Assembly (NCBI GenBank): GCA_021234155.1
Contig: JAJEKV010000045.1
Location: forward strand, 9,469,105-9,533,104
DNA from: Isoetes taiwanensis
Taxonomy: Eukaryota; Streptophyta; Lycopodiopsida; Isoetales; Isoetaceae
DNA: 64,000 nt
Reading direction: 5' to 3'
Shown: positions 22,704 to 35,071 of the stretch, in pieces
How positions within the stretch are numbered: position 1 is the first letter of the stretch
How the letters are laid out: each line of letters starts with the position of its first letter
Translations under genes and position numbers: made by a program
Notes under the pieces: model-generated
What the model saw: the letters and a program-made list of their open reading frames with translations, nothing else
Database searches by the model: none
Told to the model about the DNA's origin: nothing

Positions 22704-24594
22704 GTACTGATCTTCAGATCCATCTAATAGACTTGAATAGGAGCTCTGTAGCTAAAATTTCATTTGATTAAAAATTTAAATTCATCCACAATAGATTGAA
22801 AAAATGTAACTAAAAAACTTGTTTGGTTCTACTGATCTAAATAGACACAAAAATCCGGATAGTTAACCATTGAAGATATGGCGTAAAGTTTCTCTTATTG
22901 TTGATGCAGCAGTCGCTATTGGGAGTTGCCAGAAATGAGCACTGGCTATAAAGGTGGGCACACATCTATTAAGATTTGTCATAGTGACGCAATGTTCATA
23001 ATTTTAACCGGATCAAGGGAGTGTGAACTAAAAAAGCCAGCTACAAGTCAAACTCAGGACAATTTTTAGATTTCAGGTGATGTACCACTATATCTGAAGA
23101 TTTCGGGATCGATGCCATGTCAGTGAAAATGCAGCAACTGTATTTTAATGGGGCTGTTCAATTTCCATTCTGAATGTACCACATGGCCCACAGACTCGTC
23201 CAAAACACCATAAGAGTCTGTTCACATGCAACGAGAGGGACCCTAGTAGGCGTAAATGTTATACAAAACTGGAGTGCATGACATTCATCTTCGAGCGCTC
23301 TAAGCTGACAACACTCATACTCTCTTAATTCATGAGCCCATATACATGTCCAGCTCTGAGTTGTCATGCACCTTTTCATCATATTCAGATATACCGGGAT
23401 CATTAATTCTTTTTCTGGTAATGAGTTGCCTTTTCCATACTACTGGCATCCTAGAGTTTGCCCAAGAAACAATTGCCCAATCAAGTAAGATATGCATTGC
23501 CATTCACCTGTACAAAGAGATATTCTTGGGCAGCCCACCTCCACAGCTAAGTGCTAACCATGACGTTTTTCTGTTTCGCAATATTTTAGTCAATACTACC
23601 CCATGGCAAGTGTATCATCAAGTTTGACAAGTGTATATCCCCTTGCTTACCATATTTTGACAGTAAAGTATATGGTGTTCAGTTGTTGCCATCTGAAGAA
23701 GTAGAAATTATGTCTCGTGCAGGAGGATGTGATATGGGATAGTAGACTTGACTCTTAGTGCCCAGGTCAAAACTGCTTTTTGAACACGTGCCGAACTATC
23801 TGATGTGGCAGTTATTATCACTGGATCCCACTCCTCCATGCCATATAGAAGAACTGGCTCAACTAACACAGGGAACAAATGTGTCTAATGGGACTGCTTC
23901 TAAAGCTTTACTTTATTCTACATAGCATGCAAAGCCTTCTCCTTCATAGAAGATTTTATTAAACATATTAGTACGTACTAGAATGATCTTAAGCCTGACC
24001 ATTTCAACTACCTGCAACATCTACAAGTCCATGGCTTTACCATTAGTAAGGTAATGTGTACAGATCGGGCAATATCTTCTATTGTTAGATTCAAGACTGG
24101 CCCTCTCTGCATGGGAATGACATCTGAGAGCCCATAGATGTCATAAAATTGAGTCAAATAGAGTATGCATTGCTGCAAAGAGATGTTGCCCAAGACTGGC
24201 ATTGGTTTATATGATTCTCCTAAATACAAAAATACAAAATGAGATTTTATCAATAGATATAGGAGACAAAATGAGGACCTATATTACTTGTTAAAACAAA
24301 ATAGAAATTGGGTAGTGATTATTCGCTAGTGTGCATTTCTATTGCGATACGTGGCGCCCCCCATAGTTCAAGTTTTCTTCAGTGCTTTGTTTTAGAGTTT
24401 TGACCGCAACAGATTTCTTCGAGCAAAAATGTTAGCTTCGCAGGTGTAGGATCTTTGCAAGTGCCGGATCTTTGCAAGGCCTTGTCTACAGAATATCCCT
24501 CAGAAGAATCTGAAGAATAGCTCTCCAGGTGTTGAATCTGCTGTAAAAATTGTCCTCGGATCAGAAGAAGAGCCACTTCTCAATTTCTATTTTG
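22704..24594. other. Spacer, possible short exons not assignable
   Basis: A minus-strand open frame at 24253-24008 (with SLQQCILYLTQFYDIYGLSD) has protein-like composition but no family I recognise and no clear partner exons. Nothing else noticed. Confidence 0.3.
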
Positions 24595-24596
24595 TA

Positions 24597-24710
24597 GGGG
24601 AATGGCGGTGGGTCTGCCATTACTACACACACAGGAGACCCGCTCCCAGCTAACGTCAGTCGTGGAACCCCCCTTATGATGTCAGAATGGCATCCCCACT
24701 GCAATTCCCC
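24597..24710. mobile_element. 114-bp MITE with TA target duplication
   Basis: The left end GGGGAATGGCGGTGGG and the reverse complement of the right end GGGGAATTGCAGTGGG match at 14 of 16 positions; the similarity continues (TCTGCCATTACT against GATGCCATTCTG). TA flanks both ends at 24595-24596 and 24711-24712, as in Tc1/mariner-type (Stowaway-like) MITEs. Confidence 0.65.
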
Positions 24711-24828
24711 TATACGTATATGATGTCTTTGAAAGTTGAAACCTTATACCGAACAATTGAATATTATAGAACTGTCTTCTATGTGAAGCGATACTTCAAT
24801 TATTTAGTTAAGGTTGCAAGTCAAGTAG

Positions 24829-24985
24829 TTTTTGATTTGGTTTGAGCATTGGGGAATTGCCTCTTTGGACACTAACTTACATAGTCTTTTATGAGTGGAC
24901 GAGCAAGGTGAGTAGTTCTTCATTTGGTTTGGGCATTGGAGAATTGCCAACCTATATAGCCCTTTATGAGCTAACTTTCTAAGAA
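24829..24985. repeat. Two diverged direct repeats of ~60 bp
   Basis: TTTGATTTGGTTTGAGCATT then GGGGAATTGCC recurs as TTCATTTGGTTTGGGCATT then GGAGAATTGCC about 90 bp further on, each followed by a CTTTTATGAG-like end. Confidence 0.7.
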
Positions 24986-25087
24986 ATTCAAGCAAACAGC
25001 AGATGGGAGAATGGATTTTAAATATTTGTACATGTCCTTTGTACATACGTATTTGCAATATGGTCAATTGAGGAATCTAGAGTCCCT

Positions 25088-25111
25088 TTTTTTTTTTTTT
25101 TTTTTTTTTTT
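25088..25111. repeat. Poly(T) run
   Basis: About 24 T. On the minus strand it would be a poly(A), but no retroelement or retrocopy was found next to it. Confidence 0.8.
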
Positions 25112-25349
25112 GTCTGTTGCATATTGAGTTGAAGACATTGACATGAATATAACACGGTTGATTTGCAATGAAATGGGCTATGTAAGTATGTATAAGGGAT
25201 GGTCTGCTTGCCAGACATTCTGATGGGGAAGCCATGACGGCGCATTGAAGCATAAATACAACACTTGCCACATGTCGAATACTGATTAGATTAGAGGGCA
25301 GAATATTCCATAGGGTGTTTTTACGTTTTGATACTCTACTTTTGGTAAA

Positions 25350-25600
25350 TGAAATTTGCAGTCATGTGGAATCATCTACAGTGTTGTAAATTGATTTTGA
25401 AACTAGTTGGCTTCACTTCAATACAATTTGCATGCAGTCATGTGGAATCATTTACTATGTTGTAAATTGATTTTGAAACTAGTTGCCTACCACTTCAATA
25501 CAATTTGCATCCAGTCATGTGAAATCATTTATTCTTTGTGCTATAATTGCAAAGTTGATGTTGATACTAGATTGCCTTTCACTTCTATACAACTAGTAAT
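25350..25600. repeat. Three tandem copies of a ~76-bp repeat
   Basis: AGTCATGTGGAATCAT starts near 25361 and 25436, and AGTCATGTGAAATCAT near 25514. Each is followed by TTGTAAATTGATTTTGAAAC or a diverged form and by CTTCACTTCAATACAATTTG. The third copy is the most diverged. Confidence 0.8.
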
Positions 25601-25667
25601 ACACCTTTCAATCAAAAACTTAAAACACCTCCTAGAGGGCAACTAGTGCAACATCACCTTATCCAAA

Positions 25668-25898
25668 AGGCAACCCTTTCTGTGTTAGCACCTGATTTAG
25701 ATGGCAACCCTTTGTGTGTTAGCGCCCGATTTCTGTGATAAACTTGAGATCATGGTGCGTGAACCATCGAGGAAAAAGAGCTTTTGTCTAGGTGGAACTG
25801 AAAATTAGCATGAAAGTTTACATCTTGAAGCAAAATTTCTTGCTCACCTAGAAAATTAGCATGAAAGTTTACATTTTGAAGCAAAATTTCTTGCTCCA
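25668..25898. repeat. Two further short tandem duplications
   Basis: A ~33-bp unit (GGCAACCCTTT..TGTGTTAGC) occurs at about 25670 and 25700. A ~51-bp unit (AAAATTAGCATGAAAGTTTA through AAATTTCTTGCTC) occurs at about 25800 and 25852 and is nearly identical in both copies. Confidence 0.8.
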
Positions 25899-26213
25899 GG
25901 ACAAGGTGTAACTTCATAGTTGGATTGTTGGCCAAACCATAGGTTAATACTGCAGGCAACAGATGCTGATGCCAGGTCCACGATGGCAACGTGGGGCAGA
26001 GAATTTGAAATAAACAAATTCATTTTGCCCTATCAAGTAGCGCTTTCATGGAAACCGTGCTTCCATAGATTGCTAGCGCTATCCGTCATTCCTCATTTGA
26101 CAATGAGGAATGCAGTTTGAACGCAAACTGCGATGTGGAACAAAAGGCTAGCTCCATTTTCCAAGTACATAAACAGCTATATCTAAAACAAGCTCCATCA
26201 TCTCTTCGTGGCA

Positions 26214-28259
26214 ATGGCGGGGCCTCAGGGCAGCCGCCCAACAGAGCTAACAAGGAAGAGCGTTCGGAGCTCTCCTGAATTGGCAGGTCCATTTCTGTGG
26301 ATGATGAGAAGCCCTCCATCTACATGCTTTGCACTGGACATTGGAGGCACACTTTGTAAAATTGCCATTTTCGATCCATGCCCCAATTCCCAGCCTGTTT
26401 CTTGCCAGGACCCGTCGCTCGATCAGGCAAGCATTGTGGTTCTACCAGGTCTTGGATGCTTGCACTTTAGATACTTTGGTAAGCCCTTGATCTTCATCTC
26501 AGAGCTTTATTCATGTTAGGGTGTAAGTTATTCAGTTCTGCTTTTCTGTGCAGAAACGTGGATGATAGAGAAATTCTTGCAATCTAAGGTGAATTATTCA
26601 CCTACAAGTAATAACAGGATTATTGGGATCACAGGGTATAGTATCCTGCTTTTGAGTTGATAGCTGAGAAATTGGGTCAGCTAAATTTTGTTTTTGAACA
26701 GGGGCGGTGCACGAAAATTTGGGGAACGGCTTGGTAACATTTCTGGTCTGCAAATGTGCCGAGCTGATGAGCTGACCAGGTGCTTACACTCTTCCAAACC
26801 TTGTTAAATTGAGAGAATGCTTGCTCTAAAATTTTGCATTCACCTGTTCCATGCCAAACTCTATAAAGTCTAGTAATGGGCATTGACTTTTTAGCAAGAC
26901 ATGCTCAAAGAGTTCTCTTCAAGTACCCAAAAGGTATAATTAGTTACCTGATTAGCATGCACCATAATATCATGATATCTTAGGTATTCTCTACTTGCAG
27001 GGCTTTATGAAGGCGGCCGCATACAGAAACCATTCCATGCGTCAGGAAAAGGAAAACAAAACATGTCCAATGGGTTAAATGGGAAAAGGAGAGATTATTT
27101 TCCTGAAGTTCCAGTCTCTCTGCAAGTTGCTGGGGGGCATACGGAATCATTATACCCTTACCTCGTTGTATGTCCTCCTTTAAATACTGTATGCACAGCA
27201 TCAATGTCTTTGCTCAGGCATTTTGTTTGCTATTTTGCTAGGTAAATATCGGTTCTGGAGTGAGCATGCTAAAAGTGAGTTCTTCCACTGATATCAAACG
27301 CGTAGGTGGTACAAGCCTTGGAGGCAGGTTTGTAGGTGCACTTTTAAAAAAAAAAATTGTGCAATGGATGCTTAATTTACCATTCTGTGATGCCATCTGA
27401 ATGCAGTACATTTCTAGCACTCGCCATGGAGCTTGCAGGCTGTAAGAGGTAAGTAGTTAAAAGATTTAACTTCCGTTGGTTCGCTCTGCATACAACAGCA
27501 AATTTGTTATTGGGATGCAGCTTTGAGGAGACCATTGACTTGGCAATGGATGGAGACTCTAGCGAAATAGATATGCTTGTCGGCGACATCTATGGTACTG
27601 TGACATACAGGACTATATATTATTTAGAACTAGGGGACTGTATTAATGTACTTTTACAATCTCAGGTGGCAATTATTCTGAGATGGGGCTGGCAGCAACA
27701 ACAATTGCATGTTCATTTGGAAAAGTAAGATTTTTATATTACTCTTACCCTTTTTTAAGCATTTCAAGGAGCAGAGTGCTTAAACTCTTTGAATAATAGC
27801 TTGTACGACCAAAATGGAGATCTGCAGCAAAAAAATCACGATGCAACATGGTGAAGGCACTAATGCTTATGATAACAAACGAAATTGCACATTTAGCTTG
27901 TCTATATGCTGATAAATCCAGCGTCACCAACATTGTTTTCTCTGGAGGTTTTCTACATGGAAATCAGGTAGTGACACAGCACATTTTTCTGAGCATTGCT
28001 AAATACCTTATGCGATAAAGCTCAAGATGTTCTTTTGAAATCAGTTGGCAATGATCTTTCTCGCCACTGCAGTGGAGTTCCGTTCTGGAGGAAGCAAAGA
28101 TGTAAAGAAATTTCTTCTTCTCTCCCTTCGGTCCTTTTTAACATTCCTGCTGACTGCATTTTGCACTTTTGCCAGGCTATGTTCTTGTCCCATGCATCTC
28201 ACTTGGGAGCAATTGGAGCTTTAATACATGCATTTAATTTTATAGACTCTGCAGCATAA
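26214..28259 (+). CDS. Pantothenate kinase (eukaryotic type II), 12 exons
   Basis: Phosphorylates pantothenate with ATP, the first step of CoA synthesis. Exons by eye: 26214-26478, 26554-26635, 26702-26779, 26869-26933, 27001-27167, 27242-27327, 27407-27448, 27521-27594, 27666-27724, 27800-27967, 28045-28101, 28176-28259; joined length 1227 nt, 408 residues, all junctions in phase with GT-AG borders. Motifs in order: CFALDIGGTLCKIAIF (ATP phosphate loop), IGITGGGARKFGE (type II PanK glycine motif and acidic residue), FPEVP, YPYLVVNIGSGVSML, RVGGTSLGG, IDMLVGDIYGG, NIVFSGGFLHGN, FLSHASHLGAIGAL. All family blocks are present, so it is probably functional. Start: first in-frame ATG in good context (GCAATGG). 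No DUF89 domain, so it is the single-domain form. Introns are only 66-89 nt. Convergent with the next gene. Confidence 0.92.
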
Positions 28260-28648
28260 CTCAGTTTTACATCAACCACTAAGAAGACCACTGCAAATCC
28301 TCATTGCAAAGCCTTTCGATGCAATATTGAAAAGCAGGTTAGAACTTAAAAGGGTGTAACGTCTAAATGTACAGCAGCAGCTTCCATTCATTTATGACAA
28401 TAAACAAAGTTTACATGCTTATAATTGATCAGAAGCCAATGTCCTTTTTTTCCTTAGTATACATATACCTTCCCAGCACATGATTTTCATCGTGATAACA
28501 TCTTCAACATCTCAGTCATGAAGGTATCCCTGGGAATGAAACAGAAAAACATTAAAATATTTGTCATTTTGTGGAAAACAACAAGAAATAGCGTACCATA
28601 TTTATATGGCCTACAGTTTGGACCATGCAAGCAGCAGAAATGCTATGG
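28260..28648. other. Shared 3' region of two convergent genes
   Basis: 389 bp between the two stop codons; must hold both 3' UTRs, possibly overlapping. AATAAA-like words (ACAATAAACAAAG near 28400) are present; I do not assign sites. Confidence 0.5.
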
Positions 28649-30880
28649 TTACGTTGTGGACCATGATCGAAAAAGAGATTGCATACGATCCCTTTCCTTG
28701 GCAGATCCATTGTTGACAGTTGGAATGATCTTCCCAGGTTGCAAAAACTGTTATCTTATTGTGAGTACCAAAGCTGAAAATTCAGTTGTTAATGAGTGCT
28801 TTACCTGTACAAACTCCCGTAGTTCCACATAACTTGAGTGTTCACTATATGGAATGCCTGGAATTTAGATCAAACTACATTTAAAATCAACTTCCCCAGA
28901 GAAAATTTACGTTTTCCAACTTTACCATATATCGTAGTGGGGCCATCGGTTTGGGGCTTTATGAGGCCCAAATCATCACCGACCTTTTCAGAGTAAGCCC
29001 AACCTTTACATTTTTCCAGAAGAGCAATAATAAGAAGACTCTTAAAATGAACTCGCAGAGACTAGCGGACATCAAGAAATACCTGTGGGCCGAAAGGCCA
29101 AAACTCTATCATATTGAAGATTCTGCATGTAAGCTTTCAACTTCTGCATTTCAACCAAGACAGAAGTTCATGTAGACCTCTCTGAGAGAATCAGACTATT
29201 TTTTATCTTTGTTGCTAGCAGGAATATGCAAATTTGTAAGTGAACCTTATAACATAAGTCTTCATGTTTAGAGACCTTGTTATTTCGGGAAATAATCAAT
29301 TTCATTATAGTGATATGTGACAACCTCGTTCTACATTACCTCGGGTTTCAAGCTCCCAATGGGTAGAACATGCAGCAAAGTACTTGATGGATTCATGGAC
29401 ATCCGATCAGCCAATTCAGGCCACTGTAATACTGATAACAGTTTGGCTCTTCTCCGTTCCACAAAAAAGTTGACCTGCAAATATTAGTCAGATCAAAAGC
29501 ATAAGCAACTCAGATCTATAGTTGCATAAAGGTTCTCACCTTAAGTGCCTTTGCAATGCCAAGATAAACATGCTCCTTCCCGATGCTGTATGCGCCAACC
29601 ACTATAAGTGTTTTTGGACACTTTGCAAGAGCATTCTCGGACACTCTTATGGCAAAATTTATAACAGCTTTTTGGCAAGGAAACCTGTTTGATCGGTAAC
29701 AACATTATGAATTTCATGTTTGTGAAGCTGAAGAGCAAAAATAATAGACTTAAGCAAACCTGTATCTAGGGTTGCAGTATGTTGTATCAAGGAACAATAC
29801 ATTGATTAGGGAAGAAAGAAACTCCTTATAATTTTGCATGTCCCGAGAGGCTCGAAAATCCCCAGTATGAAGTACGGTCTGTTTATTTGGTAATTTGAAG
29901 AAAATGATTGCTGCTCCTGGACAATGATTTGCTTCAAGTAGTGTCACTTCCACACCTTCAATTACCTTCATAACTCCAAGTTGAAGTGGGAAAATCCATC
30001 TGAGACATTGCATTGTTACTGCAAAGTCAAGGAGAGCACATCTGGTTCACTTTTATAGATTACCTTGCATCAATAGATAAGCAAGTGTCCAAGAGTTGAG
30101 CCGTAACATTGGAGCAGTATATGACTCCATTTGACCATCTCCTTGTCAGCCCACCATAGTGATCGGAATGGAAATGCGTCAAGAAATATCCAGTACACCC
30201 ATCAACTTGTCCATATCGGAAGGCATCCACCACAAATGAAGTACCTGATGTCAAAAAATACATATTAATTCTTTCTGCCACATGCTCCAAAAATTACAGC
30301 AATGTTTACCTGGAATTTTTTTGTAGAAAGGGCATGGACGGCGAACATTTGGTTCAGGAACCATCTGTTTTTCCGTACTAATGATGGGATTTCGTGAAAG
30401 TCTAGGTTCTCTCTTACGTTTAATACTCCTAGACAAATCCTCTTGAACAACTCTTTCCCGTTTCATACTCTTAAGAATTGCAGCTTCAGCAGTTGCAAAT
30501 TTCGTTTGCCTCATTGCACAATTCAAATCCATTCTTAAGCCTTCTTTAGGCCTACAAGTAACATATGCTGAGAGACTAGCTTGAACTAACTTTGTTGATG
30601 TTTTTGCCCTACAAGCATCATTCCTGACCATTAAGATGCCATCATTATCTGGGTCACTTTGTTCTCTGGGCATTCCATATTCATCCAATTCATACAAAGA
30701 GGACCAGTCTGTGCCACTGCTATAGAATGATTCCTTAAAACTTTTACCATCTGCAAGCGCCTCTGCATCAATATCTACCTCACTTGCATTTTCTGATTCT
30801 TGCACTAAAATCGTAGAATCACACCACTTATCTCTTTCAGATACACAGATTGGGTCTGCAAAGTTACCCATTGATGCCAT
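28649..30880 (-). CDS. SNM1/DCLRE1-type DNA cross-link repair nuclease (beta-CASP metallo-beta-lactamase), 9 exons
   Basis: 5'-3' exonuclease family that processes interstrand cross-links in the nucleus. Exons (minus strand): 30880-30310, 30244-30064, 29999-29760, 29684-29540, 29474-29340, 29143-29083, 29003-28926, 28857-28805, 28747-28649; 1563 nt, 520 residues, every junction in phase. Motifs: [34 protein letters not shown] (metal-binding HxHxDH), [94 protein letters not shown]. The N-terminal ~190 residues are low-complexity with a basic patch (SIKRKREPR). Start at 30880; a second Met three codons on has better context. Introns of 57-79 nt, one of 196 nt. Family certain; SNM1 (DCLRE1A) orthology likely. 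Confidence 0.92.
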
Positions 30881-30913
30881 TAATGCGGATTCAATGAATA
30901 CTCTTCAGCTTAC

Positions 30914-31118
30914 CTGTATACAAGATTGAATCCATGAGTTTAGCATCCTTTAACGACATTAGGGTTCCCACATCATCCGCTGTACAAATCCATATCCATT
31001 TTGTATAAATGAGTATTTCAAATCCGGCGCCATTCTTTCCCAGATTGTGAATGGCTAAGATTGAGTCCAGTATGTTGGGAATCAATCTGAGAATGTCGGT
31101 GGTTTGAGCTATTTTCAA
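30914..31118 (-). pseudogene. MutL-like (MLH3-type?) ATPase exon fragment
   Basis: Minus-strand open stretch with RLIPNILDSILAIHNLGKNG, FEILIYTKWIWICTADD, MSLKDAKLM, ending at a GT donor (TATACAG/GTAAGC). The arrangement recalls the N-terminal GHKL ATPase of MutL proteins (helix with LVxNSxDAG, strand, DDGxG, SLKDA), but the Asn and DAG and the DDG glycine motif are distorted, as if by small frameshifts. No following exon was found; it lies 34 bp upstream of the SNM1 start, in the same orientation. A decayed fragment is the best reading; chance similarity is possible. Confidence 0.35.
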
Positions 31119-32361
31119 TCCTAGCTTGTAATGAACTTACTATATCTATGCATTGGGTCTTATAGACCACTTTATCCTATGGGCGTAAAAATTTCAATTC
31201 AAAAATAAGCTATTTCCATTACCTCCATAGATTTTCTTGCCAATCATGTTTCTAATGATCAAATGTCTTTACAAAGCCTATAAAGCAACTGCGCAATGCA
31301 TTTTTCTTGGTCCTTATGCATCTTTCACCATAATTTGGAGTGCTCCTTTCTGAATCTAGCTCGCTGATTGACCAATTTTATTTTATGTTTTGGGATCAAA
31401 GTAATTAGCCTTTTTGTCCAAGTAAACCTTGATATGGTCCCAGCATGTGAGTTGGAAGCTTCATATATGGTGCGACCACAAGAATGCTTTGCCATCATGT
31501 TATGAGCATGTCAAATATTGTGTATAGTTATACGTTGTCTTGTGAGATTATAAGACGCATCAATGCAATAACATGTGCCATATTGAGCCAAGCATCTTGA
31601 TCTCTCAATAATTGTTCGTTAATTGTTGTCGATCGTCAACCCAATTGGGATCCTTTATTTAAAGTGTTTGGAGACATTAAAATTTGATGTGGCTATGAGA
31701 TTCAGTTGCAAGAATGATACAAGGTAAAATACTAGGCTTTCATAGGTAGTATGTTTTAGTTATCTATTTAATTTTCTTACTTTCTTCATGGGTTTTGACT
31801 TGAATTTGAAATATTTATTTTTTTGAAAATGATGAGACGATGAGGGGTGCTTGCAAGCTTTTAGATTCTAGGCTTCTGGTTCCTCTATGATCGCTATTGT
31901 GATCTTAAATAGTTCACTGCATTTTAGGGCTTGCAGATACCCCTCTGCCCTGTTAGCCCTGTGCCCGAGGACACAGGCTTATTTATGAGATATGATAAAC
32001 AGAGGCGTGACAAGCACACGACAGGGACCTCTTTCAAGTTCTACAAGTTCAAGACGAGGCCAAGGAACTGAGGATATCGTGGACATATCATGACCTCCTT
32101 TATCAGCTATCACAGCCTTCACGACGTGATACCTCAAGCTTCACGCAACCATGTAGCAGTTCAAGTTACGTGCCACGACTTTACAGCGTGACCATTTTGC
32201 CTAGATGGACCACGGCCTTCACGACGTGGCCCTGTTTATAGGATTTCCCAGCCACCCCAGCTAGGATGAATGTTTAGATTCTTCAGCAAATATTTCAGGA
32301 GATGATTGTCGCTTCATTTCTAGTGGTTTTTGCTATTTTAATTTGAGTGCAGATTACAAGA
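31119..32361. other. Spacer
   Basis: No gene recognised. CAGCCTTCACGACGTG at about 32111 recurs as CGGCCTTCACGACGTG near 32214, within a GC-richer patch (31930-32260). Confidence 0.4.
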
Positions 32362-32450
32362 ATATAGTATAGTATAGTATAGTTTTTTTAACGTCCACGG
32401 AGACCAATAGGTCATGGGACCCATACAATGAGCTAGTACAATCGTTACTA
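32362..32450 (-). mobile_element. LINE 3'-end stub with (CTATA)n tail
   Basis: On the plus strand four TATAG units are followed by T8 and AACGTCCACGGAGACCAATA. Read on the minus strand this is a LINE 3' end ...TGGTCTCCGTGGACGTTAA plus a pentanucleotide tail. The end resembles those at 43325 and 45124, so it is a heavily 5'-truncated copy. Its right border touches the plus-strand LINE. Confidence 0.6.
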
Positions 32451-34768
32451 CTAGGATCAGTAAGCTTCTTAGGGCCGCAAAATGGATTGGTATGCTAGAA
32501 AAGGATTCAGCTTTGCTTTCTGACATATTGCTTTGTGCAGCTCGCTCCACTTTTGGATGCACCAAAAAAAGAATTCCTGGACGACCACGCAATTGTTGGT
32601 GGGATGAAGAATGTCGTGATGCACGTGCTCGCCTTCCAAAGAATTGTCGTCTTAAACCAGGTGGTTTAAGAATCTAATTAGAGGTAAGAAGCATTTGTTC
32701 TTTGAAAGAAGACAAACTATGATGGGTTCTCTGTTCCAAACAAAACCTAAGCTTTTTCGGAAAAGCCTATTGCATAAGCCTGATCAGGCCAAAGTTGATT
32801 TGGATGCTTTATTTAATTTAGTGAGATCTTTGTATTATGTTGAAAATTCAAATTGCATGCCTATATTAGATGTCATAGAAGACTTATTTTCTTGTGAAAA
32901 TGTGCATTGTCAATTGAAGAAGATGAGTACTGGTAACACATTTAATCTTGATGGCATTTCTATTGAATTGATAAAATGGGGTGGTAAAGAACTCGTCCAA
33001 GTAGTTACCAGCTAGTTAAACGCTGCAGTTTAGTTGGGATTGCCTAAATCTTGGCAAGAATGCAGGGTTATTCCAATTCATAGGTCAGTGGACAAACATG
33101 ATATAAAAAATTATCGCACTATCATAGTTGGACACACTTTTTCTAAATTATTAGGTGGATTGTTGGAAAGTAAAATTAGTGACTGGGCTGATACTAATAG
33201 TAAGAGAGCTGCTACTGGGTTTCGAAAGAAACATAGTACCCTCGATCATTTGCTTATCTTGAGATTTCTTATAGAGCAGGCAAGGAAGTTTATTTGGCAT
33301 TTATAGACTTTTCGAAGGCCTTTGATACAGTGCCTCGAGAAGGTCTTCATGCACGCACGGAACGTCTTGGGGTTCCTTCTCTTAGAGGAGCAGTTGCTAG
33401 ATTGTATGAGGAGGTTATTGCAAAACTGTCAGCTCAAGCACCAGCAGAGGTTCAAAGCACAATTATAGTCTGACAAGGTTGTCTGCTCTCTCCAACCCTC
33501 TTTGATGAGTTAGAATAGTGGTTGAGAGTAAGAGGGCATGCAGGTTCTTGTTTAGAACACTATGTTTTCCAGTTGTTGCTTTATGCTGACAATGTTGTGC
33601 TTATCTTGGAAATCAGATGGTCTCCAAAAACACCTTGATAACTTGGAATCATTTTGTGAGGCTTGCAAGATGAAGGTAAACTTGAGGAAATCCAAAATAA
33701 TGACATTTGGGTCTGCTAAGGCATCGACATTCTATTACAAAGGTGAGCTCCTTGAAGCGGTTAATTGCTATAAGTATTTGGGATTAGAGGTAACATCGAG
33801 AGTCGAAAGAATGTGTGCGCAAAAGGCTTGCTGGCGGGAGAGCTACCCACTATGGGATGCTTTCTAGGTGTCATAAGGCCTTCTTGACTAACTTCGGACT
33901 TAAGAAAATGCGTTTCAAAACACTAGTGCAGACTGTGTTATTGTATGGCGTTCTGAGTTGGGGGGCCTCTATTTCAGTAAAAATGTAGTGTCAGTTTGAA
34001 TCCATCTTGAAAATCTTTTTACACGAGGAGCTGGGGGTTAAATCACAAACTCTTTTTGCAAGTATGTTAGCTGAGACTGGCATGATACCTCTAGACGCAG
34101 AGGCCCTTTGCCTGACAATTAATTTTGTAAATAGGTTGAGAAAACTGGATGATGGCAGGTGGCTAGGCTTGAATCCAAACACTAAATGGTATCAGGATCT
34201 AATGCCTTAGGCAGGAAAATGGGGCATTTCTGAGGCAAATTGGCCGATTACAATTGTAGGAGCTCGGGACTTGGTACAATCTCTGGCCCTAAATAAGCTT
34301 TAAACAATAAAAGGTTCGAGGTTTGATTTTTATCAGAATGAGATTAACCCGATGCTAATCTATACTTGTCAGGAAACTTGCATGCTCATATATCTCCATA
34401 TCCGAAACAGATAATTGCTCGATTCAGATCGAGTTCACATAGATTGCATATGGAGACAGGGAGGTGGGCTAAGATTCCGAAAGAAGAGAGATTGTGTTTT
34501 CTTTGTGATATGCAGCAGGTTGAAGATGAAGCTCATACTTTATTATATTGTCCTTCTTTTGAAAATATTCGCGAGTGGTATCATGTATGTTGCAATAATT
34601 TATAGGCATTGTTCTCTATGGAACCAAAGGTTCTAGGATGTTACATTAAAGAGATAGATATGCATAGAAAGCTTTTACTTAAGCTATAGTAACATGGATG
34701 TATTGTGTTGCTCCTCCATGACCCTTGAAGTCTAAAGGGGTATGACTTATTTATTTATTTTAGTTTTT
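32451..34768 (+). pseudogene. LINE reverse transcriptase relic, plus strand
   Basis: Starts in the linker before reverse transcriptase (WWDEECRDARARLPKN, 32600-32640). Then NLDGISIELIKWGG, LPKSWQECRVIPIHRS, NYRTIIVGHTFSKLLG, FRKKHSTLDHLLILRFLI, the motif A region DFSKAFDTVPRE (about 33308-33345 in another frame), QGCLLSPTLFDEL, and LLYADNVVLIL, in which the second Asp of the YADD box is Asn. Thumb-like CKMKVNLRKSKIMTFGSAK and YKYLGLEV follow, and a C-terminal CCHC-like block CFLCDMQQVEDEAHTLLYC (34498-34556). The end is near 34750, followed by (TTTA)n. At least six stops or frameshifts. Endonuclease and ORF1 absent. Confidence 0.85.
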
Positions 34769-35070
34769 TATTTTCATAAGAGTAGACTTATAAGTTAGAA
34801 GCTAGACAAGACTTAAGATTTTTCTCTTGTTTCTCATTGATATCTATGATTTGTTTTTCATTATGTTATCCAGTTGTTCTTTAGCTCTTTCTGCAAAATC
34901 CCATGTGACACTCTATACTTAAGATTTTATTGAATAACAAGGGTCCCCACAGAGGGATGTCTTCCAGGCTATCCAAAACCCGATCTAGACTCCAAATACT
35001 ATTGCCGCTGCATAGTCTTATGTTTTCTCAATTGTTTCCATGTTTTACCAAAATTTTAGTAGGAGGCTTT
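34769..35070. other. Spacer
   Basis: Nothing recognised. Confidence 0.4.
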
Positions 35071-35071
35071 T

